The notes below the pieces were generated by a model. It made no database searches and had not been told where the DNA came from. It saw only the letters and a program-made list of their open reading frames with translations. Of a stretch of DNA of 64,000 bases, positions 38,801-50,404 are shown piece by piece. How positions within the stretch are numbered: position 1 is the stretch's first letter; every line of letters starts with the position of its first letter. This stretch comes from Ianthella basta (lineage: Eukaryota > Porifera > Demospongiae > Verongiida > Ianthellidae). The stretch lies in the NCBI GenBank assembly GCA_964019415.1, contig OZ025879.1, positions 3,550,637-3,614,636 on the forward strand, in the 5' to 3' direction. The translations under genes were made by a program, and so were the position numbers.

Positions 38801-39227
38801 CACCGCACTACACTACACCACACCACACTACGCCACACTACACCACACTACACCACACTACACTACATCACACTACACCGCACTACACCACACTACACCA
38901 CACCACACAACACCTATAACAAACCCTTTGTTGCTCTTCACATTGTTTGGCTAGTATGCAGGGAACCCACTATCTGCAACTGGTATAAGAGAAAGCACAC
39001 TTGATGCAACCATCAACTTGTTGAGTGCTGCTGTCAGTGGCATTGTGCAGAGGAAGGACCAGTTTGTCTTGGAGTTGCATGTGAACGATGCACAGGACAG
39101 CATGCTACGCAGGATTAAGAGAATTGCCAAGAAAAGGTGTACTGTGAAGGTGACAAAGAGAGAATCTCATTCTATGCCAGCTTGGGAAGAGGAACTGGTC
39201 ACTGTTCTCAGAGTAGAAGCCATGTAG
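35841..39227 (+). CDS. Unrecognised multi-exon gene (5' end not found)
   Basis: Five exons join in phase, 35841-35986, 36170-36356, 37602-37789, 37880-37996 and 38955-39227, giving about 303 residues and a TAG stop. Upstream exon(s) are missing, since the first exon starts in mid-codon. The first part is helical and hydrophobic (HSLCQFLRGKH...MPIMVVEAALSAES), followed by an acidic PEPEEYNLTSLADSL stretch and a leucine-rich helical segment. The C terminus is basic (MLRRIKRIAKKRCTVKVTKRE). I do not recognise the family and see no catalytic motif, signal peptide or clear membrane span. The acceptor of the last exon was chosen at 38954 because it restores phase; the AG at 38961 does not. Introns hold a MITE and a satellite. 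Confidence 0.5.
36579..37154. mobile_element. TA-flanked MITE, 576 bp
   Basis: Starts CAGTGGAACCCC and ends GGGGTTCCACTG, flanked on both sides by TA (36577-36578 and 37155-37156). Subterminal GCGGACACC motifs recur in both orientations. The TIR and TA duplication fit a Tc1/mariner/pogo-type non-autonomous element. No transposase. It sits in an intron of the gene at 35841-39227. Confidence 0.85.
38127..38213. mobile_element. Hairpin MITE family H, copy 1
   Basis: AGTCTCATGTAGCCAGACCG and the inverted GCAGTCTGGCTACA flank a stem with CCATCTTTGC(T)...GCAAAGATGG. It is a near-perfect foldback of about 87 bp whose right terminus has lost the AGACT end. Confidence 0.8.
38381..38472. mobile_element. 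Hairpin MITE family H, copy 2
   Basis: AGTCTCACGTAGCCAGACCG ... TGGCTACGCAAGACT. The arms pair almost completely (CAGACCCCGCCTT/AAGGCGGGGTCTG) around a short GTGCG loop. Same family as 38127-38213. Confidence 0.88.
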
Positions 39228-40411
39228 TGGGAGATCCATAGTGTGCACTGTACACAATGTCAGTGACTCATCAGGAGCATGCACTCCCGTACATACATAC
39301 AGTAAGCACTGTATAGTAATAGTATGATTGCATTGTACATTATTTTACTATGTGACCAGTGTATCAATATTCAATACATAATGTTGTAGTGTGTGTGCGT
39401 ACATGTGCATTGATAAAAGCCCCCTCTGCATGCAGTGTGAGTTTGTGTTCATGGACAAAATCGGTTTCACTACTATTCCCAGCCCTTTAAGCAGTGGGAA
39501 ACAAGCCTATGGATCACACAGCCAACAAACCCTTTCAGGCAGGCATTATATGACACATCATGCAGCAAGTACCATTAGGAGATCCAGGCAGTTTGTCTTA
39601 TACTACATTATTCTCAGATCCATGTTTGATGCACTTTTGCCCTCAAAGCCACGTACATTTCCCTTTGCACAAATGACCTTTAATATACAGTAACTGTATT
39701 TAAGAGCATGCAGGCATATATAAGTATAAACAGTGACAGTGCATGCATGGTCTACATGGTCTTTTATATAATTATCATGAGTGACAAAGTATAGGGGCTT
39801 GACAAAGTTGAATTCAAAGCATGTACTATATAATACATACATGTTTGAGGTTGTGAATGCATTCCATGGAATAAATCATAATTCTGCATTTAAAGTGAAA
39901 CTTTAGCATGAGCAGCTACAGCACAGTATATAATGGCACAAGCTGCAGCCAAGCATGCAATGAGTCATGTGAAATTCAATCATAATTAAATGAGCTCCAC
40001 AGAACAGTAGCTATGGGGCTATAGGCCTGACTGGCTTAAGTTGCCACCAAGGAGACTTCCCAGTCCGTGTCATGTTCTGCTTCGTACCACTACATGCAAG
40101 AGTGGGGCTGTGTCAGTGCATGCAGGATTGTGCATGCAAAATCATTCTGCTCGATACCAAGCAGTGCTGTCGGTGAATGATGAACAAAAAATAGCTACTC
40201 TGCATATCTGGTCTGTTACAGGAAACAAAACTGTCATACATCAAGTAAATACGGGAACTATTAACACAGATACATATGAAGTAAAAAGTGTACAATGTAG
40301 GGGATACGGATTACGGGGTAGATGTGGCCAGACAATTCAGTACAAAGGATAATATCTGAAAGTAAAATGGATGCGAACAGCAACACATACGTACATTGTG
40401 TGTAGCATTCA
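39228..40411. other. Intergenic; no gene seen
   Basis: 3' flanks of two convergent genes. Small frames only; no recognised motif. Confidence 0.4.
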
Positions 40412-43108
40412 CTAGTGGCGCCTCTTACGTCTTCTCCTTCGAAGCCTGTGTACTGTAGTATTCTCCTGTTGGTCAAGTGATGCAGTAAACTGACAGAGGA
40501 TATCTGAGCTGAGTGGGGACTCCAGATGACGCTGCCGCCAGTAAGCCACAATCTTGTTGAGTAATTCCCTTTGTCTTGGAGCAGGGTCCTCTGTGGTGGA
40601 GGTAATGGGCGCTGTCGATGTCAAGAGGGAGGTGCCGCTGCTACAGGAGGAGTGGGGTAGCTGGTATGCTGGAAGTGATATGTCAGGCGTGATGAGAGTG
40701 AAGGAAGGAGATGAACTGGTGGTGCAGTTCTGTGATGGCTGTGAGTGCACTTGGCTACTTTCAGCAGTGTCTTGCTCCATGATAGAGACAGCGATAGAAG
40801 AGGGTTCACTCCGTTCAGGGACTATGATCTTGAACTTATCCTGTACTTCCTTACTGCCTTCCACAGCCCTGCTACCTGATTGGCAGGGAGCAGTTGAAAA
40901 GGACTTGTTGCTGTCAGAGACATGTGAGATGTCTGAAAGCCCTTCAGAGATCTTAGGAGTGGTTTCCTCGCACACAAGGTCCACAACCACTATTGTTGTG
41001 TTAGTGGTGGTCGTTGGCGTACCCTTCTCATCAGGGGCTACAAAAGCTTTGCTAGACAAACACAAATCTTGGTTTGATAATGGAGAGCTGACTTCAACCT
41101 CTGAATGGGCAGTGAAGAAATCAGAATCATTCTCTGTATGCTCTCTCCCAGACGACTCTTCAACATCCATTGCTGCTTCTACTCGCATCCCATCATCTAT
41201 ATCTCCTTCTTCAGTAGCCACAGCCTCTGCTTCCTTCGCATCTCTTATCGCATCACTCCTAACTCCAGCCTTCCCCTGCACTGCTTCGGAGGACAACTCT
41301 TCGGTATGCACTGGTCGACTGTCCTTCTCAGCATCCCCTGCCAGGACACACTTTACCCCTCCAGTTGCCCCCACCCCAGCATCCTCTTTTCTGTCTAGTG
41401 CTCCCTCAGAGCTGGTGCCTTCCTGCACTGCCAACTGACCGTCAGACTTGCTACACCCCTCCCCAGATCCTCTTCCATTACCAACCATCAAGCTTTTATC
41501 ATCAGCATCAGGCGATGTCGAATCCTTCATGAGGTCGATCATCAGAGGTGCACTGCATGAGCTATCCTCTACAAACTCCACGTCTCCCTCTTCTCCCTCA
41601 AGAGAAGAACTGAATGCCACCAACTCATTCTCTTGTGGAGTTAGCCTTATCTCCTCCTCCAATACACTGCACTGATCTGCCCCCTGCCCCCACAGGGCAG
41701 TTACCTGACTGCCAGAGATGAAGAACTCATCTGCATTATCATGCTCTTCCTTCTCCTTCTGTCCTTGCTCTGAGACCTCCTGGTCCCTGTTACCATCAGC
41801 ACCACTCCCTTCTTCTCTGCGGAGCTTCTTGGTTGGTGGTATGCAGCTCTGGGTCCCCTCAGCACTGCCCTCCACAACAACAGTCACATCATCACCCTTG
41901 AGTGCTTGCTGCAGTGGGACCTGCAGCCCTTCACCAGCTCCTGCTGCCTCAAGCTCTCCAGACCCACTGGGACTGACATGCACAATGCTATCTCTAACAC
42001 AGTCACTGCCTGGAGGCATGGATTCCCCCACTGCCCCTTCAGCAGTATCCATTGGGGTTGCTGAAGTGGTGACTGGCGAGGAGGGGGTGGCAGTGAGGTC
42101 TGACCCTTTAAGCAATTTGTGCACCTCCACTTGCTGGCTTGCTGATATAACAAAGGTATCGCCGCTTTCACACTGTGAGGACAGCTCTTGAGTGTCTGCA
42201 GATAGAGGAAAGGGGAGGCAGCTAGGCTCCAGGGAATGAGACCAATGTAATATGCAGATGGGGAGTAGCTGCAGTGGATGCTCTGTATGCATAGTATACA
42301 TAACCATCACTACGTATGTTTGACACAAAGCCCAGACAGTGTGCCCATTATATAAAGAAGCACACAAACATCTTGGTGGTAGAGTCTAGCACACTAACTG
42401 TATTGTATACATCCAAGCAGTTGGACAGGCAGGAACATAAAATAGGTTGTGGTGAAGGATGGCCTTCTCCATTAAAACCTAGTGGCACAACCATGCATCC
42501 ATTTCAGACAACACCCCCCTTCCCCTCCCGTTCCTTGGTGGCTCACCTTGTGTGCTGGCCTGTGTTGACCCCAGGTCCTGTGACCACCCACTATCCTCCA
42601 CATCCTCCTCTTGGCTGGGCTGTTGCACGCCAAGCCCCTCCACCAGGGAGATGGTCATGCTACCACTCTGCTCACCACCTACCATCTCCTGGCCTTGCAG
42701 TATCCCTTGCTCCTGCAGGACTGCACACAACTTGCTCTGCACGTGCTTGTCAGCGTGAACATCCACCACACTGCAGGTTAGGACCCCTCCCTCTCCACCA
42801 TGGTACACAAAGTCATCAATGTTGAAATAGAACTCAGCATATTTAGTGGCCAGATTGATGTCCAGACACAAGCTATACCTCCTCAAGGTGATGATGCCAC
42901 CCCATTTCTTCTCCAGTAGGATCCCTTTGTCCTCGTAACGCTGGATGACATCCTCACTAAACCTCACCTTCACTTGGTGCTTCCCATCAGTGAGGGCACC
43001 CTTAAGGCTGTTCCGATCAAAGCTGAGCACTTGTGCTGATGGAGTGTGCACTTGGGCACTACAGAGGATGGTGTCATGGATCCAGAGGCGGCGCAGCATT
43101 GAAGGCAT
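40412..43108 (-). CDS. ACD: Candidate TPP1/ACD telomere-protection protein
   Basis: Two coding exons, 42547-43108 and 40412-42195, join in phase to give 781 residues. The N-terminal 130 residues resemble the OB fold of vertebrate TPP1 (ACD), part of shelterin, which binds POT1 and recruits telomerase. WIHDTIL parallels WIRELIL, the LTDGKHQVKVRFSEDVI strand parallels VSDGTHSVRCLVTREAL, and YAEFYFNIDDF parallels PAEFYLQVDRF. A closing KHVQSKLCAVLQE helix matches the family. The rest is a long acidic Ser/Thr-rich linker and a basic C terminus (RLRRRRRKRRH, nuclear-localisation-like). Human TPP1 is shorter (about 458-544). The start ATG follows an AG acceptor at 43109-43111, so a 5' non-coding exon is likely. 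The assignment is by recall alignment only. Confidence 0.6.
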
Positions 43109-43934
43109 GCCTGTATGTTGGCAGCAGGACAGAGAACAATGGACCATAGCAATACAATGACTACGTGCATCAGGTAAATGCCACGGGAGGTCCTGCACAT
43201 GCTACTTAGCTATGGATTGTGCATAGCAGTGTGCTGTGCCGCACCCCACTCGGCAGCAGTAGGCAGGATTGTCATCTACTTGTATGTACTGTATTGCTGG
43301 AGCTCGAGCACAGGTGAGTGATGTATCAACACACAGCACAAGGGTAAGCTGACAAATGGTTAAATTCGCATTCGACAGTGTACTGAGCTGGCTGAGACAG
43401 TATCAGAGTCTCCGAGATCTGGCCCACCCAAACGAAGTAAAACAGGAGCGGCTCACAAGCGAAACAAACAAATAAGTAAGGTAAAGAGTAGGGGGGTTCC
43501 GAACAAGATGGGGTTTCCGAACACTGCGCCGCGCTCTGTCTGCATTCGAAGGAACAGCTTCTCGTTGTGTCAGTTTATACATTGACTCTTGTGCTAACTG
43601 CGTACTGAAACCGAAGCTGTTCTACTGCGTGCAGGCGAAACGCGGCGCCCTGTTCGGAAACCCCATCTTGTTCGGAAACCCCCTCCCCTACCTTAACTAT
43701 ACAACCCAAGACAGTGTGCGCATAGAGGATGTGTTTCATTTCACCGTTTACATCAAGATGGTCTCGTAGAAAGAGAGGCTGTTTACTTACTTTACAGCTT
43801 GAGAGCGATCGATCAATTGCAACTCACTGCCCTGACTCACTGCTATCTCATATCAAAAGGCGGCCATTTTACCAGAGTTCGTCTAATGTCAGGGTTATCC
43901 CCACAGCGAGGACCCACCCTCTCAGCTGTCGAGA
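43109..43934. promoter_or_regulatory. Shared 5' region of TPP1-like and AP4M1 genes
   Basis: Head-to-head spacing of 826 bp, of which a 192-bp MITE occupies part. It should contain both promoters and the 5' non-coding exon of the TPP1-like gene. No core element is placed. Confidence 0.35.
43492..43683. mobile_element. MITE with GGGTTTCCGAAC termini
   Basis: Left GGGGTTCCGAACAAGATGGG then GGTTTCCGAACA; right TGTTCGGAAACCCCATCTTG then TTCGGAAACCCCC. The inverted termini are about 30 bp, each containing an internal direct repeat of GGTTTCCGAACA. The interior is GC-rich with a partly palindromic GAACAGCTTC...GAAGCTGTTC. No coding capacity. Confidence 0.85.
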
Positions 43935-46900
43935 ATGATTTCTCAGTTCTTCATCCTCTCCGCCCGAGGAGACCCCATCATATACAGGGACTGTATCCTC
44001 AGCGCGTGTCCCGTATTGCTGTTTGTTCTGATAGCATTACTAGACCCTAAGCTGTTAGTTTATTGAGTGTTGTGGGATGCACATCTAACTTGAATGCAGT
44101 AGCTAATGACGTGAGTTCCTATTTGCTGCTCTTTTGCTGTACCTGACGTTTCCCTTACGTGTTGGAGCGATTTTCTAGCATGTGTATACCTTAACTTGTA
44201 ATGATCAGTTCGAAATGAGCTGCCCCGTAATATGACAGACCTCTTCTTCAAGGAAGCCAAGGACTGGAGGGACACGAGTGGGACCGAACCTCCTCCAGCC
44301 ATTGTATGCACATACACCAGCCATTGTATGCACATACACATGTTTATGTTATGCATTGGGTACTGTTGTCTTGAGACTATTCATGTCTGTAGATGTGTGT
44401 TTGAATATAATGCTATCCAAGTGGCCATGCGTCCAGCCAACTCAGCAAACTACTGTAGTGCATAAACAACCGATTTACATGTGTATCAGTACTTATATTC
44501 CGTATTGGCATTGGGCCTCTCTCTCTCTCCCCTCCCTCTCTCCCTCACCTTTTCTCTCCTTTTCTCTCTACCAACCTCAGAAAAGTGGGAATGTTAGTTT
44601 CCTCTACATCAAGAGGAACGGACTATTCTTTGTTGTCTCGACAAAGTTCAATGTCTCTACTCTCATGTTCATTGAGCTGCTGATAAGGTGCTCCTCACAC
44701 ATTCACTGTATGTGTATATGAATGTTGTGTACATCACTGCACCCCAGTCTACCCCAGCAAGTACTGTCCTTGTACTCATCTGCTTCCTGTACATTGTGGT
44801 CTTGTCTTCTTCCTGCTCTGTGCTCCCAGACTAGCTGGTCTGTTCAAGGACTACTGCGGTGTGCTCAACGAGGAGTCCATCCGAATGAATTTCACACTGG
44901 TGTATGAGATCCTAGACGAAGTGATTGTGAGTCTGTGTGTCTCCTGTACCACGTGGTAGCGCTATGCTGCTGTCCGATTGTACACCTCTGTGTGTGTCCA
45001 GGACTACGGGTACCCCCAGAGCACAGCCACTGAAACACTGAAGTCCTACATATACAACGAACCAGAGACTGTTGAGAAGACTACAGGGCCTCGGAAGAAA
45101 ACAGTGAGTGGAACCAGTGGGGTAGTGGGTAGAGTAGTGAGGGTAGTGGGTAGAGCAGGGAGGGTAGTGAGTAGAGTGGTGAGGGTAGTGGGTAGAGCAG
45201 GGAGGGTAGTGGGTAGAGCAGTGAGGGTAGTGGGTAGAGTAGTGAGGGTAGTGGGTAGAGTAGTGAGGGTAGTGGGTAGAGCAGTGAGGGTAGTGGGTAG
45301 AGCAGTAAGGGTAGTGGGTAGAGTAGTGAGGGTAGTGGGTAGAGCAGTGAGGGTAGTGGGTAGAGCAGTGAGGGTAGTGGGTAGAGCAGGGAGGGTAGTG
45401 GGTAGAGTAGTGAGGGTAGTGGGTAGAGCAGGGAGGGTAGTGGGTAGAGCAGTGAGGGTAGTGGGTAGAGTAGTGAGAGTAGTGGGTAGAGAAGTGAGGG
45501 TAGTGGGTAGAGCGGTGAGGATAGTGTGAGGGGTGAGATGTTGATGTAGACCACAATCAACACCAAGTACTTTGAGCCCTACCGGTAGTGTTCACCTGTT
45601 GGTATGTGACGAAGCCTTGTGTGGTGATCCTGCCGCCATCCTTGTGTGCTCCTGTTCCTGATGCAGACTCCCTTCCAGAAGGCACAGAACACCATACCAA
45701 GCACTGCGGCAGAAAGGCCTATATCAGCCTCCTTGGATGTAAAGGTACATGCAATTAGTGGCAGCTTAGGACATAGTGTGCAGTGTATGTGTGCCAGTGC
45801 TGTGTGTGCCAGTGTATGTGTGTTGATGGTGCTGTGTGTGCATGTTGTCCTCTCCTCCCAGAGGAAGCCTGGTAGCAACAGTGAGGTGTTTGTAGACCTG
45901 CTGGAGAAGCTGACTGTTGTGGTGTCTGCTACCGTGAGGCTGGGAAGGTGGTGGGTGGAGGGTAGGGAGTCTGCTGTGTGTGTGTGTGCACGCGCAGGTC
46001 TGCTGAATGCTGTGCATGGATCACTTATATAGGGTTCTAGGGAGAATGTTTTAGAGCATGCATCATCACATGTCCATCATGTTATGTCATAAGGATCTGA
46101 AAAGTTCTGATACTGTCAGGTCCTGTCAAAGGGTCTCAGTACAGTAGCAACTTGTGTAATTCTCACTTAGGTGCTGACGCAGTGTTTAGCACTGGTAGTG
46201 CAACTAATGTTAGTCACATAGACATTACCTAGCTTAGGTGAGGAGTACTATGGCTTGGAGACCAGGACAGATGCTCTGATGCCGTCACTCAAGTCTGTAC
46301 CCCACCCCTCTCATCTCATGGGTCATGCAAGCCCATAGAGTTCACCTGCACTGAGGGGGCCATGAAACTGGGGTGAGGAGGCTGGTGTCTCCGCAGCTAA
46401 TGGTGCCACCGTCTTGTTGCCACCTGCTGGCTACCCCATTAATAGGGTCCACTTAGCCAAGTCATGGCTGGGGTAGTACAAGTGGAAGTGTGCACACTTG
46501 TCATTATCACTTGGCCGTTGCTGCAGGGCCATGTTGTCAAGTCATCCATTGACGGTCGACTACAAGTTAAGAGCTATCTCTCCAGCAACCCAGGTACAGG
46601 GACCACTGCTGGCACCACTTGGTGGTGGGGGTACAGGGGCCACTGCTGGCACCACTTGGTGGTGGGGGTACAGGGGCCACTGTTGGCACCACTAGGTGGT
46701 GGAGGTTTCTGTGTGCTGTGTACACAGTCTCTGTGTGCTGCCACGCAGAGGCAGTGGGGGTGGGAGGGTGGGGAGGGAGCGGGTGGCCACTTGCCTCCAT
46801 TAAATGTGTAATGTGCGTGCACTTTCTGCAGAGGTTAGAATGGGCTTCAACGAGGACCTTGTCATTCTAGAAGATGGCAACAGAGGGTCAAGTAAGTACC

Positions 46901-49900
46901 AGCTATGTATTTGGTCCCCTCCCCACCAGTCATTGAGGCTCTCTCTAGTGCCTGCTAGCTGTGGGCCAATGCAACATGTCATCTGCATGGTACAGTAACT
47001 GCACGTGAGGAAGAACGTTACTCACCGTATTGCTAGTAGTGAGCATGGTTGACAGGTGTTCACTGTAGGAGCGTTTGAAGTTTGAATGTAAATGTTAAGC
47101 TAGTATTGATGGAAGCTGTCCATAGTAATGTGTAGGTAGTGCACACTCACCTGTAATGGACCTGTGGTGAACACAGCAGCGTCCATTGGTAGTGTCTTGT
47201 CCTTGTGTACCCACTCAGCTTATACCCTGGTGACTCTGGATGACTGCAAGTTCCACGAGTGTGTTGACTTGACTGAGTTTGAGCGAGACAGGGTCATTGT
47301 CATACATCCACCAGATGGGGAGGTACGTGCATACGTATATGTGTTTGTGGGAGGTACGTATGGGAGTTGACGCTCAGTGAGTACATGGATGGACTTTGTG
47401 CCCACACTGGTACTGTGCAGCTGGGGGAGGGGGGAGGGGGGTGCAGCTGGGGGAGGGAGAGGGAGAGAGGGGAGGGGGGTGCAGCTGGGGGAGGGGGGGT
47501 GCAGCTGGGGGAGGGGGGTGCAGCTGGGGGAGGGGGGTGCAGCTGGGGGAGGGGGTGCAGCTGGGGGAGGGTGCAGCTGGGGGAGGGGGGTGCAGCTGGG
47601 GGAGGAGGTGCAGCTGGGGGAGGGGGGTGCAGCTGGGGGAGGGGGGTGCAGCTGGGGGAGGGGGTGCAGCTGGGGGAGAGTGCAGCTGGGGGAGGGGGGT
47701 GCAGCTGGGGGAGGAGGTGCAGCTGGGGGAGGGGGGTGCAGCTGGGGGAGGGGGTGCAGCTGGGGGGGGTGCAGCTGGGGGAGGGGGGGTGCAGCTGGGG
47801 GAGGGGGGTGCAGCTGGGGGAGGGGGGTTGCAGCTGGGGGAGGGGGTGCAGCTGGGGGAGGGGGGGTGCAGCTGGGGGAGGGGGTGCAGCTGGGGGAGGG
47901 AGGGTGCAGCTGGGGGAGGGGGGTGCAGCTGGGGGAGGGGGTGCAGCTGGGGGAGGGAGGGTGCAGCTGGGGGAGGGGGGGTGCAGCTGGGGAATGGGGG
48001 GAGGGTGATGTGCATGTGGACAGGTATACAGTGCATGTGGTTATGGCATGTTTGGTAATGTGATGACTGTGCTGCTGCCTGGTCCCACAGTTCACTGCAA
48101 TGACTTACCGCATATCAAGGGAGACCCCGGTGGGAATCCCCTTTCGTCTCACACCCAACATTGAAATCGACGAGGAGTCCAAGTCAGTGTCCTGTGGTCA
48201 TCCTCTTGTGTGTGCATGTGCATGTGTACGTTTGTGTGTATTACAATACTGTAGACTGCACTTCATTTCCTTTTCATTTGCACTCATGTGTTCTCTTTGT
48301 ACTGTATGGCTGTACCTGCAAACCTGTTCTGCCTCTCCTCCTCCCCTCCCCCCCTCCCCTCCCCCTCCCCCCCTGTCCAGGACTGTTGAGATGTGCTTCA
48401 GCTTGCGCTGTGAAGCCCCTCACACATCGTAAGTGGCATGCATCGTGGGGTCTAGTGAATGGCTTGCCGTGTGTTTGCTGTGCTCTCTGTAAACCGTAGC
48501 TACAGTACTTGCAGTACTGGCAGTAGTCCAGCAAGGTAGTGCCCTTGTAGGTAGGTAGTGTAGTGTGAGGTGTGCCATTTAGGACAAAGTCGCTGTAATT
48601 GCAGGTTAACTTGGCCCTCCTGTTGTGATCTGCTCTACCGTTTGAGGTTGACTTGGTGTGGCCACACTTAGCTTGCTTCACATTGCAGTAGAGCATTACA
48701 AGGCAGTCCCCTCATGCTGAGCTGTGTGTGTGTTTGAGCTGTTCATTTGTATGTGCTCATTGGAACATGTGTGTGCCCTTGGGAACATCAGTAAGGGTAT
48801 TCCTTGTGTCCGTGTGTTGTCCAGGAATGCAGTGAATGTGGTGGTGCGTGTGACCATGCCCAAGTCCACCACAAGTGTGTCATGTGAGCCGCTGGGCCCT
48901 GGACAGCGCTACGAGTACAAGCAACAGGAGAAACAGTTTGTGTGGACCCTCAAGAAGATGCAGGGAGGCAGCACGTGCGAGTGCAGGGCTAAGGTATGTA
49001 CTGCCAGCAGTAGGTGTGGCATATAGTGAAGGGGGGAGGGGCTGTGAATGTCATGGGGCTGGAAGTTATGATTTTAAGAGTCATGGCTTTCTTCTAAATG
49101 GACTCAGGACCACTAACTTCAGACACTGCTCTTGATCCAAAGAGCAGAGAGCTCCCTGTCCTCACTACGTTTTTGAGATATAATGCTAAACTGCCTCTGA
49201 AAGGGCACCTGTCTAATCTGGGCACTTGTGTCTGTCTGTGTTACTGTACCAGAGTTATAGTGACTAGAGTGTGCACACGGGGCACTGCTGTGTGGTGTGT
49301 TTCCACTCTTGATAGCTATTTCTCTACTCCTCATCCCCCTTTGTGTGTCTTCTATTACTCTTTATCAGAAACAATGCCACCCCACAACCACCACCACACA
49401 GTGCAAGTAACAAATGATAACCACATGTACCAGTAGAGTATATGCGCTAGTTGGTAGTTGAAACGGACCACCAGCTCAAGTAACAACAGGGGCAGGACCA
49501 CACCCACCACTAGGGTGTATGCACTAGAAGGTGGTAGACAAGACCACCAGCACAAGTAGCAGAGGCTCAGTGCCACAAGTGTCACACAATCCACCTGGTG
49601 CTCTTAGCTGTTGCAATTCACCTGGTGCTCTTAGCTGTTGCAACCACCTGGTGCTCTTAGCTGTTGCAATTCACCTGGTGCTCTTAGCTGTTGCAATCCA
49701 CCTGGTGCTCTTAGCTGTTGCAATCCACCTGGTGCTCTTAGCTGTTGCAATCCACCTGGTACGCCTCTACCAACTCTGGCCCTCTTCCTTTGCAGGTGTT
49801 GGTCTCAGAAGTCAGTCGCTACCTGAAGAAGGAGCTCGGCTCAGTCTGGTAAGCCCCACCCCCCGGCCCCGCCCCATGCCACTCACCAGGTGGTGTGTGT

Positions 49901-50237
49901 AAGTGCCTGTTAGTTAGCCTGCTCTCTGTTCTTCCCTGATAGCGTTGACTTTGAGATCCCAATGTATGTGTGCTCTGGCCTGCAAATTCGCTTCATGAAG
50001 GTCCTTGATCACAGTCAGTTGCATGCCCCCAAGAGATGGGTGCGCTACATCACCCACAGGTGAGGGACTAGCGCACCAGACCATGTCTGCCTCCTGTACA
50101 AACCCACATGTGCTTTTGGTGCCTCATGTATGGCTGCACTCCTTGTCATGTTTGGACAGTTCATTGCACTGTATCCGCAGTAACACTTGTGTGCGCTCCC
50201 TTTTCTCTGCAGCGACTCCTATGTTTTCAGGTTGTGA
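43935..50237 (+). CDS. AP4M1: AP-4 complex mu subunit
   Basis: A sixteen-exon model in full phase agreement gives 447 residues; human AP4M1 has 453. Exons: 43935-43992, 44209-44303, 44581-44687, 44830-44926, 45002-45103, 45667-45744, 45862-45933, 46527-46593, 46832-46891, 47219-47322, 48091-48182, 48381-48428, 48825-48993, 49796-49848, 49943-50059 and 50213-50237. The N-terminal longin-like part begins MISQFFILSARGDPIIYRD. The mu homology domain contains NSEVFVDLLEKLTV, GRLQVKSYL, FERDRVIVIHPPDGE, VEMCFSLRC, and ends WVRYITHSDSYVFRL. AP-4 is a trans-Golgi adaptor that sorts cargo such as ATG9, with mu reading tyrosine signals. One weak donor (GTCAGT after exon 11) is noted. Several introns are packed with minisatellites. 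Confidence 0.95.
45117..45530. repeat. Intronic minisatellite, 21-bp unit
   Basis: GTAGTGGGTAGAGTAGTGAGG and variants (GCAGTGAGG, GCAGGGAGG) repeated about 20 times in an AP4M1 intron. Unit length keeps a long open frame on both strands, which is an artefact. Confidence 0.95.
46600..46700. repeat. Intronic repeat, about 42-bp unit
   Basis: GGCACCACTTGGTGGTGGGG plus GTACAGGGGCCACTGCT repeated about three times in the AP4M1 intron after exon 8. CACCACTTGGTGGTG is itself palindromic. Confidence 0.85.
47418..47998. repeat. Intronic G-rich minisatellite, about 20-bp unit
   Basis: GTGCAGCTGGGGGAGGGGG-type units tandem for about 580 bp in the AP4M1 intron between exons 10 and 11. The G runs could form quadruplexes on the plus strand. 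Confidence 0.95.
49590..49760. repeat. Intronic minisatellite, about 27-bp unit
   Basis: CACCTGGTGCTCTTAGCTGT plus TGCAAT(T/C) repeated about six times just upstream of AP4M1 exon 14. Confidence 0.93.
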
Positions 50238-50404
50238 ACAATTGAACAATGGACTAATGTGCGCGTGTGCATTCGCGCTACAGGTTTTGGTGTGGTGTTT
50301 GTAATTTAGCTGCATGTATATATCGTTGTTGCTGCTCGTGTGGAAGACACGCCTTCCGCGAGGTGTTGCACGTTTGCGCGCGGAGTTCCCAGAATTGTCG
50401 GAAA

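Larger units (their letters stand above)
38030..38910. repeat. CACTACACCACAC satellite with embedded hairpins
   Basis: Low-complexity C/A/T satellite built from CACTACACCACACCAC and variants with CG-containing units (CTACGTCACACTACACCTCA). A block of about 125 bp recurs at higher order. It lies in the intron before the last exon of the gene at 35841-39227. Two related hairpin elements interrupt it. Confidence 0.93.

Noticed and set aside
40554..42191. Plus-strand open frames of 75-294 residues opposite the TPP1-like gene
   Set aside because: Mirror frames of the serine-rich minus-strand exon; no splice structure or motif.
44978..45566. Long open frames over the 21-bp AP4M1 intron minisatellite
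   Set aside because: Unit length divisible by three keeps frames open on both strands; the region is intronic.
47220..48095. Pro/Ala/Ser-rich and Gly-rich frames over the G-rich minisatellite
   Set aside because: Repeat artefact in an AP4M1 intron.
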